Origin: Halobacteriales archaeon QS_9_68_42
GTDB taxonomy: Archaea; Halobacteriota; Halobacteria; Halobacteriales; Haloarculaceae
Assembly: GCA_003022905.1 (NCBI GenBank)
Contig: PXSE01000048.1
Span: 1-8,351 of the forward strand
Reading direction: 5' to 3'
DNA: 8,351 bases
The notes under the pieces: model-generated
Told to the model about the DNA's origin: nothing
Databases searched by the model: none
What the model saw: the letters and a program-made list of their open reading frames with translations, nothing else
Shown here: positions 1-6,461 of the stretch, piece after piece
Layout: every line of letters begins with the position of its first letter
Numbering within the stretch: the stretch's first letter is position 1
Made by a program: the position numbers and the translations under genes

Positions 1-1
1 C

Positions 2-607
2 ATGGGCAGGTACCAGCTCTACACCGAGAACACGCTGCCGCCGGTGGCGCTGGTCCTGGCACGCCGCGCCAGCTATCCGATGCTGATACGCGTCTGGGGA
101 ATCGTCATAGTCGGCAACCTCGTCGGCGCGGCGCTCGGGGCGTATCCCCTCGCCGTCACTCAGGTGCTCTCCCCGGAGGCGATGGAAGCGGGCCGCGAGT
201 TCACAAAGAAGGGCCTCGAACACGGCTGGTGGACCGTGTTTACCAAGGCGGTCTTCGCCGGGTGGCTCGTCGCCGGCATCGTCTGGCTGGACCACGCCGC
301 CCAGGACACCATCTCCCGTCTCCTCCAAGTGTACATCATCTTCTACACCATCGCTGCAGCCGAGTTGTATCACGTCATTACCGCCGCCGCCGACGCCTTC
401 TTCTACCTGTTCGTCACCGGCGCGAGCCCGTTCGTCGTCTTTTCGGCGTACTGGCTCCCGATACTCCTCGGGAACACGGTCGGCGGCGTGCTCCTCTTCA
501 CGCTGGTCAACTACGCCCGGATGGACGATTCGGACCTGTCGGACAGCTCCCTGTTGAACCTCCGGGAGATGTTCCTGAGCTGGCGCGGTGGTCCGGACAG
601 GCTGTAG
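2..607 (+). CDS. Formate/nitrite transporter (FNT) family membrane protein, C-terminal part
   Basis: This is the C-terminal 201 residues of an integral membrane channel of the FNT family (FocA/NirC/YfdC type), which moves small monovalent anions such as formate or nitrite across the cytoplasmic membrane. The visible part opens with GRYQLYTENT, matching the loop and re-entrant region after the second helix of FNT proteins, and is followed by hydrophobic segments at about residues 27-56, 78-96, 104-122, 128-140 and 142-170. The motif ELYHVI (His at visible residue 124) aligns with the FEHSIAN segment of FocA, whose His lines the pore. A hydrophilic tail of about 30 residues ends the protein. 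FNT proteins are usually about 270-300 residues, so 70-100 residues lie before the window; the ATG at base 2 is internal. The ENT variant resembles the YfdC-like branch, so the substrate is not certain. Confidence 0.85.
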   Translation: MGRYQLYTENTLPPVALVLARRASYPMLIRVWGIVIVGNLVGAALGAYPLAVTQVLSPEAMEAGREFTKKGLEHGWWTVFTKAVFAGWLVAGIVWLDHAAQDTISRLLQVYIIFYTIAAAELYHVITAAADAFFYLFVTGASPFVVFSAYWLPILLGNTVGGVLLFTLVNYARMDDSDLSDSSLLNLREMFLSWRGGPDRL

Positions 608-742
608 GCGGGAACGACCCGTTCTGTCAGCGTCCCGTCGGACCGGCTGGCCCGGACGGGCGGACGACTACCGCTTCGAGGCGGTGGCTCGAACGAGCCG
701 ACGTAGCGCGGCGGCGACGGACCGGCGGTGGAAGGTCGTCCG

Positions 743-1090
743 TCACTCCGGTGCCGGGTCCTCTGCCTCCACGATGCGGGTGTTGTCGAACTCCTCGACC
801 GACCCCTCCTTCCGAACCTGGACGGGGCCGCCAGGGAGCGACGGGTCCTCGGCCCCCGGGTCGGCGGGCCGGGAGACGGCCGTCACGTCGTCGAAGATCA
901 GTTCCCGCCGCTGCACCGGCGAGTCGTGGTACTCGACGGTCTCCCAGGTGTCCGCGTCCAGGTCCAGTTCCTCCCCGAAGTACGACTCGGGGTCGTGGTC
1001 GACGGCGTCCTCGGTCTGGGACTCGCCGGCGGTGCGGTTGTCATCGTACTGGAGTTCCTCGTGGGCGTACTGGTAGAGATGGACTAGCAC
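743..1090 (-). CDS. Small acidic protein of unknown function
   Basis: I do not recognise this family. The frame is open further upstream, but the extra 64 residues have no haloarchaeal character. The GTG at 1090 is chosen because a strong TATA/BRE box is centred about 28 bases upstream, which would place transcription initiation at the GTG itself (leaderless start). The resulting protein has 115 residues, begins MLVHLYQYAHEEL, is rich in Asp and Glu, and has no membrane segment, signal peptide, cysteine or metal motif. The C-terminal half contains predicted strand-like runs (RELIFDDVTAVSRP, GPVQVRKEGSVEEFDNTRIV), suggesting a small folded domain rather than pure disorder. It is convergent with the FNT gene and lies downstream of the HNH gene on the same strand, but its own promoter and the intervening hairpin argue for separate transcription. 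Acidic composition and third-position G+C support real coding. Confidence 0.6.
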   Translation of the reverse strand: MLVHLYQYAHEELQYDDNRTAGESQTEDAVDHDPESYFGEELDLDADTWETVEYHDSPVQRRELIFDDVTAVSRPADPGAEDPSLPGGPVQVRKEGSVEEFDNTRIVEAEDPAPE

Positions 1091-1113
1091 GTTCCCAGTA
1101 TTGTCGCGCGACG

Positions 1114-1127
1114 AAATATTATTTTCG
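1114..1127 (-). promoter_or_regulatory. TATA box and BRE of the small acidic gene
   Basis: On the minus strand CGAAA (BRE-like) runs directly into AATAATATTT, by far the most AT-rich patch in the surrounding GC-rich DNA. Its centre is about 28 bases before the GTG at 1090, the usual archaeal TATA-to-start distance, so the transcript is probably leaderless. The box is nearly palindromic (CGAAATATTATTTTCG on the plus strand), which could also let it act as a repressor site or bidirectional box; no plus-strand gene starts near it. Confidence 0.65.
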
Positions 1128-1201
1128 CCTAACACTTCCGGGCGACCCGACCGGCGGCAGACGCCGGGGGCGACCGTCGAATCGTAGTGATTAACCGTAT
1201 C

Positions 1202-1240
1202 TATCGACCGACACGACTGCATGCCGTCGTGCGGTCGATA
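1202..1240. repeat. Strong inverted repeat (hairpin) downstream of the HNH gene
   Basis: The left arm TATCGACCG-A-CACGAC (1202-1217) pairs with the right arm GTCGTGCGGTCGATA (1226-1240), giving 15 base pairs broken by one bulged A, around an 8-base loop TGCATGCC. It sits 25 bases past the stop of the minus-strand HNH gene and about 75 bases before the TATA box of the next minus-strand gene. It may be a transcript 3'-end stabiliser or terminator-like hairpin for the HNH gene, or a dyad DNA site. There is no T-run after it on either strand, so it is not a classical intrinsic terminator. Confidence 0.7.
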
Positions 1241-1265
1241 CCGAAGTAACGTACAGCAGTCACTA

Positions 1266-2243
1266 TCAGTCGGCGACGACATTATTGTGGTACGCTAGGT
1301 ACTGGGCGCCGACTTCGTGGTCGTCGGCGGTCGATAGCGTTCGTCCGGACACCGCCGACTCGTAGGCGTGGTCGACGGTCAGCGTCCGCGGGTCGACGGT
1401 GACGGTCCCGTGCTCGAAGTCGGCACGGTGGTTCGGACACAGGACGAGAGCGTTCTCGGCGGCGACCGGGCCGTCGTGCGGCGCCGCCGTCGGCATCGGG
1501 TAGTGGACCGCTGAGTGTCCCGCCTCGGGGCCGCGCCGACGCCGGTCGCCACAGACCATACAGGTGTCGTCGTACTGGGCCCGGAGTTCCCGCTCGAGGG
1601 CCTCCTGGTCCGTCGGGCCCTTGAGGGTGTCCTCGTTCTCTCCGTCAGCCGCGTCGCTCCCGGTGGCAGGGGATTGGTTCGACGGGGCCGCGTCTGCAGG
1701 GTCCGCAATCGACGGCGTCTCCGTGGCCGATCCCGGGGGCGTCAGTTCATCGGTCGTGGCGACCAAGCGTCGGCCCTGCCGCGTCAGTTCGTTAACGCCG
1801 TCGTCGTGTTCGAGGTAGCCGAGCGCCTCGAGCCACGCCCGGTAGTCGCGGGCCAGCGCCGGGTCGGCGTCGCCGTTCAGCGCCGTCGACAGGAGGTCCG
1901 CCACCTCGACGTCGGTGAGCGGCCGGACCGCAAGACCCTCCAGTATCTCCTCGAACCCCGCCACGCCGGCGGCGAGTGCCTCGTACAGCACGCCCTCGTC
2001 GTGGGTGTCCAGGTACTCCCGGCCGTACCGGCCGGGCGTCGGGTCCGCCCCGTCGAGGATATCGACCGATTCGAGGAACTCGAGTCGGCGCTCGGCGGCG
2101 TCGCTCGGGGCGTCTCCGAGGCGCTCGGCCAGCGATGCCCGGTCAGAGTTGTCGGCCGCCGCCCGGAGCAGGTCCCGCAGCGTCGTCGGCCACGTCGAGG
2201 GAGCCCCCGCAAGGGGTTCGACGGTGCCGCGTCGGTCGTTCAT
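1266..2243 (-). CDS. HNH endonuclease-domain protein with N-terminal winged-helix-like region
   Basis: The start at 2243 (MNDRRGTVEPL) gives 325 residues. The frame runs on to a GTG at 2336, but those 31 residues are basic and Pro/His/Cys-rich, unlike the acidic body; a weak TATA-like CGAACTTTC lies about 32 bases before 2243. Residues 20-160 look like two helical winged-helix units (LRDLLRAAADNSDRASLAERL and a second one ending ARDYRAWLEALGYLEHD, NELTRQGRRLV). Residues 163-208 are a Pro/Ser/Thr/Asp-rich linker. Residues 210-290 form an HNH nuclease fold: C228-x2-C231, H243 and H247, N264, then LCPNH (C269, H272) and DFEHG. The CxxC plus CPNH cysteine pairs would bind structural zinc, as in McrA-type HNH domains; the His/Asn set would bind the catalytic metal. 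All expected residues are present, so it looks active. Its target and role (restriction, repair or other DNA processing) cannot be told; no methyltransferase partner is adjacent. Confidence 0.82.
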   Translation of the reverse strand: MNDRRGTVEPLAGAPSTWPTTLRDLLRAAADNSDRASLAERLGDAPSDAAERRLEFLESVDILDGADPTPGRYGREYLDTHDEGVLYEALAAGVAGFEEILEGLAVRPLTDVEVADLLSTALNGDADPALARDYRAWLEALGYLEHDDGVNELTRQGRRLVATTDELTPPGSATETPSIADPADAAPSNQSPATGSDAADGENEDTLKGPTDQEALERELRAQYDDTCMVCGDRRRRGPEAGHSAVHYPMPTAAPHDGPVAAENALVLCPNHRADFEHGTVTVDPRTLTVDHAYESAVSGRTLSTADDHEVGAQYLAYHNNVVAD

Positions 2244-2373
2244 CGTCGGCGAATGGGCCAGCAGACACAGGAAAGTTCGGATTGCCGGCGGCCAGTGTCC
2301 GGGTCGGCGGCCGGCGGCGTGTCCAGGAACGTGCACAGCCCCCTCGCCTGCCCCGGGTTGAAACGTCTCGGGC

Positions 2374-2383
2374 CATTATATGC
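2374..2383. promoter_or_regulatory. TATA-like box between the divergent HNH and zinc-ribbon genes
   Basis: CATTATATGC (CATATAATG on the other strand) is the only AT-rich box in the 236 bases between the two divergent genes. Read on the plus strand it would start a transcript near 2405 with a leader of about 75 bases before the zinc-ribbon ATG. Read on the minus strand it would start near 2350, giving a leader of about 107 bases to 2243 or about 14 bases to the alternative GTG at 2336. Neither direction has a good BRE, so which gene it serves is open. Confidence 0.4.
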
Positions 2384-2479
2384 TGCTGGTCCGAACCCTG
2401 AATCAAGGCCGTCAGGACAGCACCGAGCGACCCGCGGCCGGGGAGCCGTGTCGGTGCGTCCGAGAGCCGATTCCACGCC

Positions 2480-2626
2480 ATGGCCCTGCTCACCCGAGTC
2501 CGTCGATTGTTCACCACCTCGCCCGACGTCCGGGAGTGTCGGCGGTGTGGGACCTCGCTCGCCCCGGAGCACGACCGCTGTGTCAACTGCGGCGGCGAGG
2601 AGATCGTCTGTTACGACATCGAGTGA
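2480..2626 (+). CDS. Small zinc-ribbon microprotein (two CxxCG knuckles)
   Basis: This is a 48-residue protein that starts MALLTRVRRLFTTSPDVREC. It has a short basic amphipathic N-terminus (residues 1-15) followed by two zinc knuckles, CRRCG at residues 20-24 and CVNCG at 34-38, separated by 10 residues, and an acidic C-terminal tail EEIVCYDIE. The four cysteines in CxxC-CxxC spacing would bind one zinc ion. Haloarchaea encode many such microproteins, some implicated in regulation or stress adaptation, but no specific function can be assigned here. The ATG was chosen because no other in-frame start lies close upstream; there is no Shine-Dalgarno match. It lies 88 bases before the histidine kinase on the same strand, although the kinase has its own candidate promoter. 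Its length is below most gene-finder cut-offs, so it is easily missed. Confidence 0.75.
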   Translation: MALLTRVRRLFTTSPDVRECRRCGTSLAPEHDRCVNCGGEEIVCYDIE

Positions 2627-2684
2627 GCGGTCGATGTTCGGGGATCCGGTCGTCCGGCCGTCGGCCACCCGGCCGCCTTGAGCT

Positions 2685-2707
2685 CGAAACTATCCGCAGT
2701 ATTAAAC
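2685..2707 (+). promoter_or_regulatory. Candidate promoter of the sensor kinase gene
   Basis: Two overlapping AT-rich elements precede the kinase. CGAAACTATC (2685-2694) is centred about 25 bases before the ATG at 2715 and would give a leaderless transcript starting at that ATG. GTATTAAAC (2699-2707) is centred about 30 bases before in-frame GTG codons at 2733 and 2736, and would favour a start six or seven residues later. Either choice leaves the receiver domain whole. Confidence 0.45.
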
Positions 2708-2714
2708 CCGAAGG

Positions 2715-5036
2715 ATGTATTTAGACAGCAACGTGGTGTCGCGGACCAGAATCGTGTTCGTCGACAGCGAGGAGTTCCGGGCCCGGGTCGTCCCCCACCT
2801 GGAGCGGGGGGGCTTCGAGGTCCGGAGCGCCGACACCGCAGCGGCCGCGCTAAAGCACCTCGGGTGGGCCGACTGCGTCGTCTCCGAGTACGACCTCCCC
2901 GGGTCGGACGGCTTGGAACTCCTCGAGACGGTCCGCGGGCGCGACCCCGACCTCCCGTTCCTGCTGTGTACCGGCACCGGGAGCGAGACGGTCGCCAGCG
3001 ACGCCATCGCCGCCGGCGTCACGGACTATCTCCGGAAGGGTGTCCTCGACAACGGGTTCGGGCGCCTGGTCGACAGTATCGAGCGGGCGACCGCCGAGAC
3101 CGACGGCGAGACCGAGGGACTACTCCGCCGCCTCCACGAGGCGACCCGGAGGATGATGGCCGAGACGGACCCGCTAAGAATCGCCGAGCGGACGACAGAC
3201 GCGGCCGCGGACGTCATCGACGTCTCCGGGGCGGTCTACTACGCCCGGGGGGGAAGCCTCGAGTTGGCTGCCGCGGCCAACGATGGATCCGGGCGGCCGT
3301 CGTTCGTCGATGACGACGCTCTCGAGGAGTCGCTCCGGGACGGGAGCGCACGGACCGACAGGACCGACACGGCGTCGACGGCGTACTTCTCACTCGGCGA
3401 CCACGGCGTCTTCGCCGTCGCCGCGCCCGAGGGAGAGCGCATAGGCGAGGCCGACGCCCAACTGCTCGTCGTCCTGTCGGCCAGCGCGGAGGCAGCCCTC
3501 GACCGGGCGGCCAACGAGCGGGCGCTCCGCCAGGAGCGGGACGACCTGGCGGCGCTGTTCGAGAACATCCCCGACCCGGCCGTCGAGACGAGGATGGAGG
3601 ACGGCCAGCCCATCGTCGAGCGGGTCAACTCCGCCTTCGAGGAGACGTTCGGCTACACCGACGAGGAACTCCGCGGGGAAAACGTCGACGAGTACGTCGT
3701 CCCCGGGGACCACGAGAACGAAGCCGTGGCGTACAACGAGCGCGTCGAAGCCGGCAAGGGGTTCCACGGCGAGGTCCGACGCCGCACCAGCGACGGCCTC
3801 CGCGATTTCATCCTGAACGTCGTCGCCCACAACGACGGCGGCACGGAGACGCGAGGCTACGCCATATACACGGACATCACCGAACAGAAGCAGCGCGAGC
3901 GGGAACTCCAGCGGCAGAACCTCCGCATCGAGGCGCTCCACGGCGTGACGAAGAAGATGAAGACCGCGACCAACCGCTCGGACATCTACGACATCGTCAT
4001 CGACGCCGCCGAGAAGATACTGGCGTTCGACATCTGTCTCATCGACGAGATAGAGGACGACATCCTCGTGCCGAAGGCCGTCGGGTCGGGAATGTCGCTG
4101 GAGGACTACTACGACGAGACGCCGATCGACCGCGAGAACAACCTCGGGGCGGAGACGGCCCGGACCCGCGAGACCCTCGTCGTCGACGACCTCCGGGACA
4201 GCCGGTACGCGCCGGCGAACTTCGAGTACCGCTCGGCGCTGAGCCTCCCGCTGGACGACTGGGGCGTTTTCCAGGCCGTCGCCGAGGAGGAGGCCGCCTT
4301 CCCGGCGGCCGACCGCCAGCTGGCCGAACTACTGGCCGAGCACGCCACAGCCGCCATCAACCGCCAGGAGCGGGAGCGCGAACTGCAGGAGCGGGCCGAC
4401 GAACTCGCAAAGCAGAACGAGCGGCTCGACAAGTTCGCAAGCATCGTTAGCCACGACCTCCGGAACCCGCTGTCGGTTGCCCGTGGCCGACTCGACCTCG
4501 CGCGGATGACCGGCGACGAGGAGCACTACCGGGCCGTCGAGCGGGCCCACGAGCGCATGGACGAACTCGTCAGCGGACTGTTAACGCTGGCCCGGCAGGG
4601 CGAACTGAACAGCGACCCGGTGCCGGTCGAACTTCGGAGCGCCGCGGCTCAGGCGTGGCGGACCGTCGAAACCGGCGATCTCGAGCTGGTCACCGGCGAC
4701 GCGCCGACTGTCGAGGCCGACCCCGAACGGCTCAGACAGCTGCTGGAGAACCTCTTTACCAACGCCGCCGAGCACGGCGACGGCGCGACGACCGTCACTG
4801 TCGGCCGGCTCGATGACGGCTTCTACGTCGCCGACGACGGCGTCGGTATCCCCGCCGACGAGCGCGGGGACATCTTCCAGTCGGGACGCTCCAGCACCGA
4901 GGGGGGGACCGGCCTCGGGCTAGTCATCGTCGAGACCGTCGCCGAGGCCCACGGCTGGACCGTCTCGGCGACCGAGAGCGAGGCCGGCGGCGCACGCTTC
5001 GAGTTCCGCGACACGTCGGATGAGCCGGCCGCGTGA
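2715..5036 (+). CDS. Soluble hybrid sensor histidine kinase: degenerate receiver-GAF-PAS-GAF-HisKA-HATPase
   Basis: This is a 773-residue cytoplasmic two-component sensor without membrane segments. The order is: receiver-like domain, residues 11-125; GAF-like domain, about 134-265; PAS domain, about 277-392, ending in the usual YTDITEQK; coiled linker; second GAF domain, about 402-548; coiled linker rich in E, R and Q; HisKA, about 565-628, with H-box SHDLRNPL (phospho-accepting H580); and HATPase, about 665-765, with N-box ENLFTNAAEHG (N679, N683), G1 DDGVGIP (D707) and G2 GGTGLGL. The kinase core has all key residues. The receiver does not: where haloarchaeal relatives have SDYDMPG, this one has SEYDLPG, so phosphoacceptor Asp is E58. 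The acidic pair reads D17-S18, while T86 and K108 are kept. The N-terminal domain is therefore unlikely to take part in normal phosphorelay. The signal sensed and the partner regulator are unknown. A remnant of another kinase follows directly. Confidence 0.93.
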   Translation: MYLDSNVVSRTRIVFVDSEEFRARVVPHLERGGFEVRSADTAAAALKHLGWADCVVSEYDLPGSDGLELLETVRGRDPDLPFLLCTGTGSETVASDAIAAGVTDYLRKGVLDNGFGRLVDSIERATAETDGETEGLLRRLHEATRRMMAETDPLRIAERTTDAAADVIDVSGAVYYARGGSLELAAAANDGSGRPSFVDDDALEESLRDGSARTDRTDTASTAYFSLGDHGVFAVAAPEGERIGEADAQLLVVLSASAEAALDRAANERALRQERDDLAALFENIPDPAVETRMEDGQPIVERVNSAFEETFGYTDEELRGENVDEYVVPGDHENEAVAYNERVEAGKGFHGEVRRRTSDGLRDFILNVVAHNDGGTETRGYAIYTDITEQKQRERELQRQNLRIEALHGVTKKMKTATNRSDIYDIVIDAAEKILAFDICLIDEIEDDILVPKAVGSGMSLEDYYDETPIDRENNLGAETARTRETLVVDDLRDSRYAPANFEYRSALSLPLDDWGVFQAVAEEEAAFPAADRQLAELLAEHATAAINRQERERELQERADELAKQNERLDKFASIVSHDLRNPLSVARGRLDLARMTGDEEHYRAVERAHERMDELVSGLLTLARQGELNSDPVPVELRSAAAQAWRTVETGDLELVTGDAPTVEADPERLRQLLENLFTNAAEHGDGATTVTVGRLDDGFYVADDGVGIPADERGDIFQSGRSSTEGGTGLGLVIVETVAEAHGWTVSATESEAGGARFEFRDTSDEPAA

Positions 5037-5085
5037 TCCGCTCACGGCGACACATAGTCGCACCAGTGGACTGCCGTTGACCCAC

Positions 5086-5393
5086 CAGCTGCGTGGCCTC
5101 TCCCGGTCGAGAACCCGTTTCGGAACGCGGTGGAGCGCGGGCAGGCCGAAGACGACGACACCATCTACGTTAGTGCGCTCGACTCCGGTGAGGAGTTCCG
5201 CGTGGCCGACGATGGACCGGACATTCCCGTCGAAGAATGCGAGGACGTGTTCTCCTTCGGCTACTCGACCGAAAAGGAGGGGACCGGGGTCGGACTCGCC
5301 ATCGTCAGGGAGATAGCCGAGGCCCACGGGTGAACCGTGTCAGTCGCCGAAAGCAGGACCGACAGTACACCCTTCGAGGTCGCCGATGTCCGG
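5086..5393 (+). pseudogene. Remnant of a second sensor histidine kinase (ATPase domain only)
   Basis: Only the end of a HATPase domain survives. Reading in one frame from about 5109, ENPFRNAVERG (N-box), VADDGPDIP (G1) and [20 protein letters not shown] (G2 and following helix) are clear. At 5331-5333 a TGA sits exactly where kinases of this family have the Trp of AHGWTVSV, and the frame then continues [19 protein letters not shown] to about 5393, so the stop looks like a TGG-to-TGA mutation. Before the N-box the expected LRxL residues occur in another frame (QLRGL, 5086-5100), suggesting a small insertion near 5101-5106. No H-box or sensor domain remains upstream. It is too diverged from the adjacent kinase to be a recent copy of its 3' end; it is probably the relic of a once-tandem kinase gene. 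Confidence 0.8.
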
Positions 5394-5509
5394 AGCGACG
5401 GGGCGGTCGGCCGGGCGGGAGCGACCGACGGGTCCGGACAGGACGGAGTCCGAACGCGGGAAACGACGGATCCCGAAGCCCCAAGTGTTCGCCCTGCCCG
5501 AGGGTTCGT

Positions 5510-6343
5510 ATGCTCGACATCGGCGCACACACCTCCATCGCGGGCGGCGTCTACAACGCCGTCGAGGAGCAGACGGAGTACGGCGGCACCTGCGGACAGA
5601 TATTTACCCACTCCCCGCAGGTGTGGCAGGACCCCGATATCGGCGACGAGGAGGCCGAGCGGTTCCGCGAGGCCGCCGCCGAGGACGACGTCGGGCCCTG
5701 GGTCATCCACTCGTCGTACCTGGTGAACCTCTGTACGCCGAAAGATGACCTCCGGCAGAAGTCCATCGACTCGATGCAGGCGGAGGTCAACGCCGCCGAG
5801 AGGCTCTCGATTCCGTACGTGAACGTCCACCTGGGCGCCCACACGGGCGCTGGCGTCGAGGGCGGCCTCGACAACGCCGCCTCCGCGCTGGAGCAACTGG
5901 ATGTCCCCGACGGCGTGACCGTGCTGGTCGAGTCCGACGCCGGCGGCGGCACCAAACTCGGCAGCGAGTTCGAGGAGCTGGCCGGCGTGCTGGAGCGGTG
6001 CTCGCTGGACCTCGATGTTTGTCTGGACACCGCCCACGCCTTCGCGGCTGGCTACGACCTCTCGACGCCCGAGGGCGTCGAGGAGACGCTCGCCGAGTTC
6101 GACGAGGTAATCGGCCTCAAGCACCTCGCCTGCGTCCACCTCAACGACTCCAAGCACGCCTGCGGCACCAACAAGGACGAGCACGCCCACGTCGGCGAGG
6201 GCGAAATCGGCGAGGCGGGAATGGCCGCCTTCCTCAACCACGACGCCGTCGAGGGGCTGCCCGTCGTCCTGGAGACGCCCACCGAGGATAGTAAGTCCTT
6301 CGAGTGGAACATCGAGCGCGCCCGGGAGCTGTACGAGGGGTAG
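5510..6343 (+). CDS. nfo: Endonuclease IV (apurinic/apyrimidinic endonuclease)
   Basis: This 277-residue TIM-barrel enzyme cleaves DNA 5' to abasic sites and trims blocked 3' ends in base-excision repair. E. coli Nfo has 285 residues, so this is full length. All trinuclear zinc ligands known from E. coli Nfo can be placed: H67 (VIHSSY), H107 (VHLGAH), E141 (LVESDAG), D173 and H176 (CLDTAHAF), H210 (CVHLNDSK), D223 and H225 ([12 protein letters not shown]) and E255 (VLETP). The N-terminal GAHTSIAGG and IFTHSPQVW blocks are family hallmarks and fix the ATG at 5510; further upstream the frame is open only by GC bias. The promoter is weak: the best candidate is CCAAGTG, about 27 bases before the ATG. 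The gene stands alone between a kinase remnant and a methyltransferase; nothing nearby belongs to the same repair pathway. Confidence 0.96.
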   Translation: MLDIGAHTSIAGGVYNAVEEQTEYGGTCGQIFTHSPQVWQDPDIGDEEAERFREAAAEDDVGPWVIHSSYLVNLCTPKDDLRQKSIDSMQAEVNAAERLSIPYVNVHLGAHTGAGVEGGLDNAASALEQLDVPDGVTVLVESDAGGGTKLGSEFEELAGVLERCSLDLDVCLDTAHAFAAGYDLSTPEGVEETLAEFDEVIGLKHLACVHLNDSKHACGTNKDEHAHVGEGEIGEAGMAAFLNHDAVEGLPVVLETPTEDSKSFEWNIERARELYEG

Positions 6344-6395
6344 CCGACGGCCAGGAGGCGAGGGGGCGACGGGTGTTTGTTCATCTCTTGATACC

Positions 6396-6411
6396 GTGTC
6401 ACACGTTACAC
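6396..6411. promoter_or_regulatory. Dyad-symmetric candidate operator upstream of the methyltransferase
   Basis: GTGTCACACGTTACAC is an imperfect palindrome (GTGTnACnnGTnACAC; 12 of 16 positions symmetric). It lies about 20 bases upstream of the TATA-like box of the methyltransferase, where archaeal activators or repressors often bind. No regulator is identified. Confidence 0.3.
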
Positions 6412-6430
6412 GCCACCACATATCAGAGAG

Positions 6431-6440
6431 ACTTACAATC
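6431..6440 (+). promoter_or_regulatory. TATA-like box of the methyltransferase gene
   Basis: ACTTACAATC is centred about 26 bases before the ATG at 6462 and follows a purine stretch AGAGAG, as expected for BRE plus TATA and a leaderless transcript. A second AT-rich option, ACATATCA at 6418-6425, would give a leader of roughly 15 bases. Confidence 0.5.
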
Positions 6441-6461
6441 GTTCCGGGCGTCGCGTCGGCC

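Noticed and set aside
608..742. Possible small gene or RNA between the FNT gene and the acidic gene
   Set aside because: No promoter-like box, no credible start with acidic coding, and no strong hairpin were seen.
229..1194. Long plus-strand open frame overlapping the FNT gene and the small acidic gene
   Set aside because: The product is Arg/Pro-rich and basic, unlike haloarchaeal proteins, and overlaps better-supported genes; it is open because of high G+C.
1266..2243. HNH protein as a homing endonuclease or part of a mobile intron
   Set aside because: It is a free-standing gene with its own N-terminal domain; no intron, intein, integrase or att-like repeats flank it.
1515..2681. Long plus-strand open frame opposite the HNH gene
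   Set aside because: It is the antisense shadow of the HNH gene, with Arg/Val-rich composition and no recognisable domain; the opposite strand has a complete HNH motif.
3390..3941. Minus-strand open frame inside the sensor kinase
   Set aside because: It is a shadow frame opposite the GAF and PAS regions, which are well supported on the plus strand.
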